A stretch of 12,404 nt of DNA from Chloroflexota bacterium (GTDB lineage: Bacteria; Chloroflexota; Anaerolineae; Fen-1058). How positions within the stretch are numbered: position 1 is the stretch's first letter; each line of letters opens with the position of its first letter. Under the pieces are notes generated by a model. That model ran no database searches and was not told the DNA's origin. It was given only the letters and a program-made list of their open reading frames with translations. The position numbers and the translations under genes are program-made. This document shows positions 7,858 to 12,404 of the stretch, piece after piece. The stretch spans positions 1 to 12,404 of the forward strand of contig JACRBO010000128.1 in assembly GCA_016219235.1 (NCBI GenBank), read 5' to 3'.

Positions 7858-7876
7858 ATCAACCGGTCTGGTTGAT
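7858..7876. promoter_or_regulatory. Operator-like palindrome upstream of the duplicated-domain gene
   Basis: ATCAACC and GGTTGAT form a perfect 7-bp inverted repeat with a 5-nt centre (GGTCT), ending 26 nt before the start codon at 7831. A weak -10-like TAAATT (minus strand) lies just inside it. It may be a repressor site or a leader hairpin. Confidence 0.4.
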
Positions 7877-7890
7877 GTGCGCACGTGGGC

Positions 7891-8111
7891 GGCACGACGT
7901 TACTGCATGACTGCTGGCGGTTACTTGATGGTTGCTGGCAGTTACTCAAAAGCTGCTTGAAGTTACGCTATGTTTGCTTGAAGTTACTCAACAGTTGCTT
8001 GACGTTACGCGATGCTCGCTTGAAGTTCCTCACAGGCTGCTTGAAGTTACGTTATAGTTGCTTGATGATGTCTGATGATTGCTTGACAGTGCCCAGTATT
8101 TGCTTGAAGCC
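7891..8111. repeat. 21-bp tandem repeat array, about 10.5 copies
   Basis: Units of exactly 21 bp start at 7891, 7912, 7933, 7954, 7975, 7996, 8017, 8038, 8059, 8080 and, partial, 8101. The core is TGCTTGAAGTTAC followed by about eight variable bases; the first and last units are most diverged. Since 21 is seven codons, the plus strand stays open through the whole array and would encode heptads such as CLKLRYV and CLKLLNS, but no ribosome binding site precedes the only start (GTG, 7885). It fills the gap between the minus-strand gene ending upstream at 7831 and the REPIN array. I treat it as non-coding. Confidence 0.88.
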
Positions 8112-8138
8112 AAGCAGGCACATGGCGCGCTGCCGACT

Positions 8139-8319
8139 AGACCTCGGAGGTTTTCACAGACCATCAGGCAATGGCTGACAGTCCTGCGAGCCGACCAGCA
8201 GGCAAAGCCAACCGGCCCGTTAAACCTCCGAGGTCTTTCACCTGCGCGGCGCACCAGACCTCGGAGGTTTTACGCGATAGTCGCTCACGCCAGATAATCG
8301 TTGAAAACCTCCGAGGTCT
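8139..8319. repeat. REPIN block, left: two inverted REP pairs
   Basis: Two units built from the 16-mer AGACCTCGGAGGTTTT and its inverse AAAACCTCCGAGGTCT. Unit 1: arms at 8139-8154 and 8221-8236 (one mismatch) with a diverged 66-nt centre. Unit 2: arms at 8256-8271 and 8304-8319 with a 32-nt centre. The 19-nt spacer TTCACCTGCGCGGCGCACC (8237-8255) is the same as in the right block. Unit 2 ends exactly next to the stop codon of the transposase gene, so its 16-bp stem would be the 3' hairpin of that transcript. Confidence 0.92.
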
Positions 8320-8898
8320 TCAGTCCGCTTCGTCCAGCAACACAGCCTGCAAGTCCTTTTCCTCGGCAAGTTCTTGATGTCGCTTAACAAAGCCGTCACA
8401 TCCGCCAAACCAATCCAGGACTTCAACGCGCTTCACAAAGGTTGGCTTGTCCATCAGAAAGAGATGATACGATGAGTAGGGATAATCGCGAAAGTCCGGT
8501 ACAAAGCCGTGTTTCTGCGGGTTCCAGTGAATGTAATGGATCAGCCGTTGAAAGTAGCGATCGGTCGTTACGGCCTTGCGGCGAAAGCGATTCTCGAACA
8601 GACTACCGGTGCGTCCATAGGCACGGTTGATGGCTTTGCTATAGGCGTTGAAGAAGTTGGCGAAGTGTTGACCGGGATTTGTTAGACCTTCGAGGTTTTC
8701 TTTGATGCGTACGCCGATATGAAAATGATTGCGCAGCAGGCAATAGGCAAAGGTCTCGGCGACCGGCGCGATATGTCGGGCATACAAGTTCATGAAGTGC
8801 GTGTAGTTACGCTCTTCGATGAAAATGTTGTCGCCGTTGTTGCCGCGATTGTAGATGTGGTAATACTTGCCCGGTTCAAGTGGAATGGTCTGTTGCAT
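8320..8898 (-). CDS. REP-associated tyrosine transposase (RAYT, Y1/HUH family)
   Basis: A 192-residue single-strand DNA nuclease/transposase of the IS200-like Y1 superfamily, RAYT branch, which in known cases cuts and joins REP hairpins. The ATG at 8898 is chosen because GTAGGAG ends 5 nt before it; a GTG at 8904 would overlap that site. Family marks: the opening YYHIYNRGNNG, the HUH pair H58-F-H60 in LLRNHFHIGV, the central FFNAYSKAINRAY and GSLFENRFRRK, and DRYFQRLIHYIHWNPQKHGF, where Y115 (or Y122) is the likely catalytic tyrosine. The length is usual for RAYTs and no frame break is seen, so it may be active. It is flanked on both sides by REPIN units, its presumed substrates. Codons for NLEGL carry a REP-like sequence (8684-8699). 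Transcription probably comes from the promoter at 9240-9268. Confidence 0.95.
   Translation of the reverse strand: MQQTIPLEPGKYYHIYNRGNNGDNIFIEERNYTHFMNLYARHIAPVAETFAYCLLRNHFHIGVRIKENLEGLTNPGQHFANFFNAYSKAINRAYGRTGSLFENRFRRKAVTTDRYFQRLIHYIHWNPQKHGFVPDFRDYPYSSYHLFLMDKPTFVKRVEVLDWFGGCDGFVKRHQELAEEKDLQAVLLDEAD
8684..8699. repeat. REP-like sequence inside the transposase gene
   Basis: AGACCTTCGAGGTTTT matches the REP 16-mer AGACCTCGGAGGTTTT at 14 of 16 positions, differing only at the two central bases. It encodes ENLEGL on the minus strand, in frame with the transposase. Confidence 0.6.
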
Positions 8899-8917
8899 GT
8901 TCACTCCTACGCCAGAT

Positions 8918-9147
8918 AGACCTCGGAGGTTTTACGCGATGGTCGCTCATACCAGATAATCGTTGAAAACCTCCGAGGTCTATCACCTGCGCGGCGCACC
9001 AGACCTCGGAGGTTTTATGCGATGGTCGCTCATGCCAGATAATCGTTGAAAACCTCCGAGGTCTTTCACCTGCGCGGCGCACCAGACCTCGGAGGTTTTA
9101 CGCGATGGTCGCTCATGCCAGATAATCGTTGAAAACCTCCGAGGTCT
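8918..9147. repeat. REPIN block, right: three inverted REP pairs in exact 83-bp period
   Basis: Three units at 8918-8981, 9001-9064 and 9084-9147. Each has the 16-bp arm AGACCTCGGAGGTTTT, a 32-nt centre and the exact inverse arm; 19-nt spacers (8982-9000, 9065-9083) are nearly identical, giving a period of 83 bp. The centre holds a small nested inverted repeat, GCGA-TGG-TCGC. Differences between units are a few single bases, which points to recent tandem copying. The plan (two inverted REPs around a short centre) is that of REPINs mobilised by RAYTs. Confidence 0.95.
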
Positions 9148-9210
9148 TTCACCATACAATTCGGCGAGTTGCGCTTCAAAATGCTGGCGGGGAGTGATTG
9201 ATCTAGACAT
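9148..9210 (-). pseudogene. Possible 5' remnant of a gene cut by the REPIN array
   Basis: From an ATG at 9210 the minus strand encodes MSRSITPRQHFEAQLAELYG, which looks like a normal protein start, and then the frame runs into repeat-encoded sequence. A near-consensus promoter (9240-9268) stands about 25 nt upstream of the ATG at its expected start point. A gene broken by array growth is one reading; a leader peptide for the transposase transcript is another. No strong ribosome binding site is seen. Confidence 0.3.
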
Positions 9211-9239
9211 GGTCTTCGTCTGGTGAAAGGGATGCGGCA

Positions 9240-9268
9240 AGTATAGCCAGAATGAAGGTAGGGGTCAA
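9240..9268 (-). promoter_or_regulatory. Near-consensus sigma70-type promoter facing the REPIN array and transposase
   Basis: On the minus strand TTGACC (9268-9263, five of six) and TATACT (9245-9240, five of six) are 17 nt apart. Transcription would begin near 9233 and run through the possible gene remnant, three REPIN units and the transposase. It is one of the best promoter matches in the window. Confidence 0.6.
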
Positions 9269-9297
9269 ACGGGGTTAGGTCTGATGCCTTCGCCACG

Positions 9298-9339
9298 CGA
9301 AACAAACCCGCCAGACGATCACTCGATCATCCGGCGGGT
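9298..9339 (-). terminator. Intrinsic terminator of the right-hand kinase operon
   Basis: On the minus strand ACCCGCC (9339-9333) pairs with GGCGGGT (9312-9306), with a further inner GATC/GATC pairing, followed by TTTGTTTCG (9306-9298). It lies about 60 nt after the stop of the last receiver gene. The T-run is interrupted, so it may be moderately efficient. Confidence 0.65.
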
Positions 9340-9341
9340 GG

Positions 9342-9366
9342 ATGCCCGACGACAACATTCGGGCAT
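9342..9366. repeat. Second hairpin next to the operon terminator
   Basis: ATGCCCGA (9342-9349) and TCGGGCAT (9359-9366) form a perfect 8-bp stem with a 9-nt loop. It has no T-tract. It would lie just before the terminator in the minus-strand transcript and could protect the 3' end. Confidence 0.6.
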
Positions 9367-9399
9367 GACGTTTATGTAGTACGCATTACGTATTACTCG

Positions 9400-9843
9400 T
9401 TAATCCTCGTGTGGCACAAAGCCGGTACCGGTGGCCCACAACACAGCCTTCACCCGCTGCACCAGGTCTTTGGCCTTGACGGGTTTGGTCAAGAAATCCA
9501 CTGCGCCAGAGTCAAAGCCCTTCAGGCGGTCTTGCACGCGCGTCGCCAGCTTGTAGGCTTCCTTCACGTTTTCATCCACGCCGCCCTTGGCCGTCAGCAT
9601 CAGCACGCCAATGTGCGCCGTGTCGGGATCGGCCTTAAGTGTTTTCGTAGCCTGAAAGCCGTCCAGCCCCGGCATCATCACATCCATGATGATCAAATCG
9701 GGTTTCCAGTCGCGGGCTTTCTTCAGGCCCTCGTTGCCGTCGCGCGCCGTCTCGACAAGGTAGCCCTCTTTTTTCAGCACCATCGAGATGATGGTCAACT
9801 GTGGCACATCATCATCCACGCACAGAATCCGGGTGGGTGTCAT
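9400..9843 (-). CDS. Stand-alone receiver-domain response regulator with the same long beta4-beta5 segment
   Basis: A 147-residue single-domain receiver. Its ATG overlaps the stop of the hybrid kinase gene by one base (TAATG), and AGGAGGTG (9848-9855) lies inside the end of that gene, so translation is probably coupled. Conserved residues: D10-D12, acceptor D54 in IIMDVMMPG, T84 and K120 in TKPVKAKDL. T84 to K120 is 36 residues, the same lengthened spacing as in the receiver at 5584-6027, with a charged helical insert (DENVKEAYKLATRVQDRLKG). It is the last gene of the operon and the likely phosphate acceptor of the HPt domain encoded just upstream. No output domain is present. Confidence 0.92.
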   Translation of the reverse strand: MTPTRILCVDDDVPQLTIISMVLKKEGYLVETARDGNEGLKKARDWKPDLIIMDVMMPGLDGFQATKTLKADPDTAHIGVLMLTAKGGVDENVKEAYKLATRVQDRLKGFDSGAVDFLTKPVKAKDLVQRVKAVLWATGTGFVPHED

Positions 9844-11837
9844 TACGCACCTCCTGCCTCAGCCAGCGCCATCAGTTCTGCTTGCTGTTGAGCCTGCTGT
9901 GCCCAGCGTGGGTCTTCGTAGAAAGTCACCACGCGCCGGAGTTCGTGCTCAAAGCGCTTCAACGCTTCGGGTGCCTGAGCCAGATTGCCCTGCTCACCCA
10001 TCGATTCAAGTTGTTGGCCCGCGGCGTGAGCGAGAGTGCCGCCCAGTGCGCCCATGACGCCTTTCAAGCGATGCGCCCTGGCTTCTACTTCTTTGGCATT
10101 CGACGTGCCAACCGCCGCGCGCAGCGCGGCCAATTCACCGGCCACCTCTTCCAGCGAGAGCGACACGGCCTCGCGCAGGATGTCCACATCACCGCCGACG
10201 ACCTCCAGGGCCGCCGTCAGATCGATCGGGCCGGGGGCGGCAACTTCGGTTCCCGATCCCTGATCTTCGATCCCTGATTCCCGATCTCCGGTCTCTGTCA
10301 GCAGCGGCTCCAATGTTTTGTTCAACTCGTCGATGCGCACCGGCTTGGTGACATAGCCATCCATGCCGGATTCAAAGCACTTATCGTGATATTCCTTGGT
10401 GGCAAAGGCCGTCATCGCCACGATGGGGATGTGACCGCTGCCGGGCGTTTGCTCCTTCACGCGAATCGCCCGCGTGGCATCCAACCCATCCATTTCCGGC
10501 ATGGACACATCCATCAGTATCAGGTCAATCGGTGCGTGCTGCGCGCGAGCCTGCTCGTCAGCCTTGACCGCTTCCAGGCCGTTGACGGCGATGGTAACTT
10601 GATGCCCCGCTTTCTTCAGGCTGGACCTGGCAATCAGCTGATTGGTGGGGCTGTCCTCGGCCACCAAAATGTTGAGCGGGCGCGGCCAGTTGCGGGCGGG
10701 CGTGGCCGGCGCAGCCTGTGCTACGGCCATCATTTTCACGGTGAAGTGGAAGGTACTGCCCTGTCCCGGCTCGCTCTCGACCCACAGGCGGCCATTCATC
10801 AACTTGACCAACTGCCTGGCCATGGCCAGACCCATCCCCAGCCCGCCATAGCGGCGCGTGGCCGACACATCCGCTTGTTGGAACGGCTCAAAGATCACCG
10901 CATGCCGATCGGCCGGGATGCCGATGCCGGTGTCTGTCACACGGACGTGCAGTTCCACCGCCCGATCGACTTGCGACGCCAGATCGACCCGCACGCTGAT
11001 GTCGCCGCGCTCGGTGAACTTGATGGCGTTTGCGACCAGGTTGTCCAAAATTTGCCGCAGCCGGTTGCCGTCACCGTGCAGGGCGTGCGGTACCTGTGGC
11101 GCACAGCCGGTGGAGAACCTTAGGCCCTTGTCTTGCGCGCGCGCGCCCATGATCTCGATCACCCGCTGAATGGGATCGGCCAGATCGAAATCTTTGGGAT
11201 GCAGTTCCAGTTGGCCCGCTTCCAGTTCAGAAAATTCGATCACGTCGCTGATCAAGCTCAGCAGCGCGTTGGACGAACGTTTGGCTGTTTCCAGATAGGC
11301 TTGCTGTTCGGCGTTCAACTCCGTGCCGTACAACAGTTCCGTCATGCCCATGATCTCGTGTAGCGGCGTGCGCAGTTCGTGGCTCATGTTTGCCAGAAAA
11401 TCGCTGCGCGCCTGGTTGGCATTGGCCGCCTGCCGGCGCAACTGCTCCAACTCGGCTTGATCGTTGAGCGCAGCGTGCCCGTTGGCTAACTCGCTGACTT
11501 TGCCGATCAGTCCACGCGGATCATACGGCTTGATCAAGAACTGCGGCAGGTTCGCGCCCGACGGCATCTCGGCAGCTTCCTCGGCCGTGGGCAGCATCAA
11601 GATGGGAATGTGCCGCGTGCTGGGATCCAGCTTCAGGCGGCCACAGGCTTCAAAGCCGTTCATCTGCGGCATCAGAGTGTCCAGCACAATCAAATCGGGC
11701 TTGTCCTGCGCAGCCTTAACCAGGCCCTCGTGTCCGTCGGTCGCCAGGCTGACGCGAAAACCCTCGCGCTCCAGGATCAAACGCGCCTTGAGTGATTCGG
11801 TCCGGCTATCATCGACAATGAGCACGTGTTTGGACAT
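9843..11837 (-). CDS. Hybrid histidine kinase, REC-HisKA-HATPase-REC-HPt
   Basis: A 664-residue soluble phosphorelay kinase. The ATG at 11837 has AAGGA 8 nt upstream. Domains: receiver 1 (D9/D10, D53, K103), in which the usual Thr/Ser after strand 4 appears replaced by Pro (P83-T84); a short coiled linker; HisKA with H153 in MSHELRTP; HATPase with N box near 264-275, DTGIGI at 302-307 and GGLGMGLAMA at 331-340; receiver 2 (E394/D395, D443, K498); a low-complexity linker (about 514-535); and HPt with H589 in AHRLKG. Expected relay: H153 to D443 to H589 to the stand-alone receiver encoded next. The catalytic core, last receiver and HPt are clearly paralogous to those of the protein at 2707-5565, which differs by a GAF domain and a pseudoreceiver. 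There is no sensor domain of its own, so receiver 1 is probably the input. Confidence 0.95.
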   Translation of the reverse strand: MSKHVLIVDDSRTESLKARLILEREGFRVSLATDGHEGLVKAAQDKPDLIVLDTLMPQMNGFEACGRLKLDPSTRHIPILMLPTAEEAAEMPSGANLPQFLIKPYDPRGLIGKVSELANGHAALNDQAELEQLRRQAANANQARSDFLANMSHELRTPLHEIMGMTELLYGTELNAEQQAYLETAKRSSNALLSLISDVIEFSELEAGQLELHPKDFDLADPIQRVIEIMGARAQDKGLRFSTGCAPQVPHALHGDGNRLRQILDNLVANAIKFTERGDISVRVDLASQVDRAVELHVRVTDTGIGIPADRHAVIFEPFQQADVSATRRYGGLGMGLAMARQLVKLMNGRLWVESEPGQGSTFHFTVKMMAVAQAAPATPARNWPRPLNILVAEDSPTNQLIARSSLKKAGHQVTIAVNGLEAVKADEQARAQHAPIDLILMDVSMPEMDGLDATRAIRVKEQTPGSGHIPIVAMTAFATKEYHDKCFESGMDGYVTKPVRIDELNKTLEPLLTETGDRESGIEDQGSGTEVAAPGPIDLTAALEVVGGDVDILREAVSLSLEEVAGELAALRAAVGTSNAKEVEARAHRLKGVMGALGGTLAHAAGQQLESMGEQGNLAQAPEALKRFEHELRRVVTFYEDPRWAQQAQQQAELMALAEAGGA
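10251..10297. repeat. Short degenerate repeat inside the kinase linker
   Basis: The plus strand repeats GATCCCTGAT / GATTCCCGAT motifs (TCCCGATCCCTGATCTTCGA and onward). On the coding strand it encodes a Gly/Asp/Glu/Ser linker between receiver 2 and HPt. It looks like a spread microrepeat accepted in a flexible linker. Confidence 0.5.
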
Positions 11838-11897
11838 GGGAGAAGTCCTTGCGTGAAGCCCGCTGCAACAGACGTCGAGTCCGCGACAAAGGCCGCG

Positions 11898-12335
11898 TTA
11901 ATTTTCCGCTGACGAGACCGGCGGCGAAAATTTGATCTGCGCCACCTGGCGCACTTTGGCGACCAATTCAACCTGAATCGCTTCAAAGCCTTTGACGGAC
12001 AGAGCACTGGGCTTCTGCACAATTTCCAGCGCGCCCACCAGCAAGATATCCAAACCCTGCCGGATCATTTCCTGGCGCGAGATCGTCGTCACCACCACGA
12101 TCGGGGTGGGGGTGGCCGCCAGGATCTGGCGCGTCGCCTCGTGCCCGTTGACGCGCGGCATATTGATGTCCATCGTGATCACATCGGGCCTCAGACGCGC
12201 GGCCAGTTCAATGCCCTCTGCGCCGTTGCTCGCTTCGCCGATCACTTCGATGTCGGGCGCGCTGCGCAGCATCATCGTGATGGCCTCGCGGGCGGTAGCA
12301 GAATCATCGACAATGAGTACTCGAATCACGGTCAT
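11898..12335 (-). CDS. CheB-type stand-alone receiver
   Basis: A 145-residue receiver most like the N-terminal domain of CheB: LIVDDSATAREAI, SAPDIEVIGEASNG, PDVITMDINMPRVNGHEATRQI and TPTPIVVVTTIS follow the CheB pattern closely. Acceptor is D56, with D10/D11 and K108 in VQKP. The methylesterase domain of a full CheB (a further ~200 residues) is missing; the protein ends in a short tail. The ATG at 12335 has AAGGAG only 2 nt away, so the GTG at 12329, with 8-nt spacing and starting MIRVLIVDDS, may be the real start. It lies 7 nt after what looks like the end of a CheB-like gene and 60 nt before the hybrid kinase, apparently in one operon. It could act as a phosphate sink or as a regulator in trans. 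Confidence 0.88.
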   Translation of the reverse strand: MTVIRVLIVDDSATAREAITMMLRSAPDIEVIGEASNGAEGIELAARLRPDVITMDINMPRVNGHEATRQILAATPTPIVVVTTISRQEMIRQGLDILLVGALEIVQKPSALSVKGFEAIQVELVAKVRQVAQIKFSPPVSSAEN

Positions 12336-12342
12336 TACTCCT

Positions 12343-12404
12343 TCAGACGTTAATCAGACTCTGAATCATCGCGGCCATCTTGTCCAATGGCACCACGTGC
12401 TGCA
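12343..12404 (-). CDS. C-terminal end of a CheB-like methylesterase, cut by the window edge
   Basis: The minus strand encodes the last 19 codons of a gene, reading QHVVPLDKMAAMIQSLINV and a TGA at 12345-12343. The V-V-P-L-D-x-[IM]-A-x-x-I pattern is the usual last helix of CheB protein-glutamate methylesterases. Its stop lies 7 nt before the ATG of the CheB-type receiver and its final codons carry that gene's ribosome binding site, so the two are coupled. Only the tail is seen; the call rests on this motif and on the CheB-type receiver next door. Confidence 0.5.
   Translation of the reverse strand, partial: QHVVPLDKMAAMIQSLINV

Noticed and set aside
7885..8178. A 97-codon plus-strand frame across the 21-bp repeats
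   Set aside because: The start is GTG without a ribosome binding site, and the openness follows from a repeat length divisible by three. It is noted under the repeat instead.
8899..8904. GTG start for the transposase
   Set aside because: It overlaps the only ribosome binding site (GTAGGAG), which is well spaced for the ATG at 8898.
8917..9147. CRISPR array
   Set aside because: The repeat is an inverted pair with constant centre and constant spacer; true CRISPR spacers would be unique, and no cas gene is present.
8876..9305. Minus-strand reading frames through the repeats (containing RPRRF and KPPRSGAPRR)
   Set aside because: They recur only because the REPIN units repeat; the residues are translations of palindromes and no ribosome binding site supports them, apart from the short start at 9210 reported separately.
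10386..11123. A 245-codon plus-strand frame opposite the right hybrid kinase
   Set aside because: It is antisense to the conserved HATPase and receiver domains and shows no domain or ribosome binding site.

Overview
The window reads as a fragment of a GC-rich, environmental, non-model bacterial chromosome. The style (multi-PAS and REC/GAF hybrid histidine kinases, single-domain receivers, a REP-type transposase amid palindromic repeats) would fit Chloroflexota (Anaerolineae-like) or a similar phylum. That placement is an inference from style, not from a marker gene.

Layout. (1) 1-6027, plus strand: the 3' part of a multi-PAS sensor histidine kinase (ends 2483), then an apparent two-gene unit: a REC-GAF-HisKA-HATPase-pseudoREC-REC-HPt hybrid kinase (2707-5565) and a stand-alone receiver with an unusual insertion (5584-6027). 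(2) 6028-7016: a visibly AT-richer island with one orphan minus-strand gene (6274-6894; winged-helix-like N-terminus, a Q/G/T/S motif, hydrophobic C-terminus). It is bounded by elements that resemble integron attC sites and has its own promoter and palindrome. (3) 7071-7831: a minus-strand all-alpha protein built from an internal duplication with a Lys/Ala tail, followed by a textbook intrinsic terminator. (4) 7891-9268: a repeat-rich region. It holds about ten copies of a 21-bp tandem repeat and five REPIN-type inverted-repeat units, partly in an exact 83-bp tandem period. A REP-associated tyrosine transposase (RAYT) gene sits inside the REPIN array, and a near-consensus promoter faces into the array. 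(5) 9306-12404, minus strand: a second phosphorelay operon, transcribed right to left: the tail of a CheB-like methylesterase, a CheB-type stand-alone receiver, a REC-HisKA-HATPase-REC-HPt hybrid kinase, and a stand-alone receiver with the same unusual insertion, closed by a terminator.

How the genes may work together. The two kinase/receiver modules on either side are paralogous and converge on the mobile region. In each, a soluble hybrid kinase with its own HPt domain is followed directly by a single-domain receiver with a lengthened beta4-beta5 segment. The inferred relay is kinase His to REC Asp to HPt His to the stand-alone REC Asp. No DNA-binding output domain is visible, so the output is probably protein-protein. 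The CheB-like pieces at the right edge suggest a chemotaxis-like or other methylation-linked system. The centre between the two modules is the accessory part: an attC-like cassette, a RAYT/REPIN system, tandem repeats, and a possible gene remnant.
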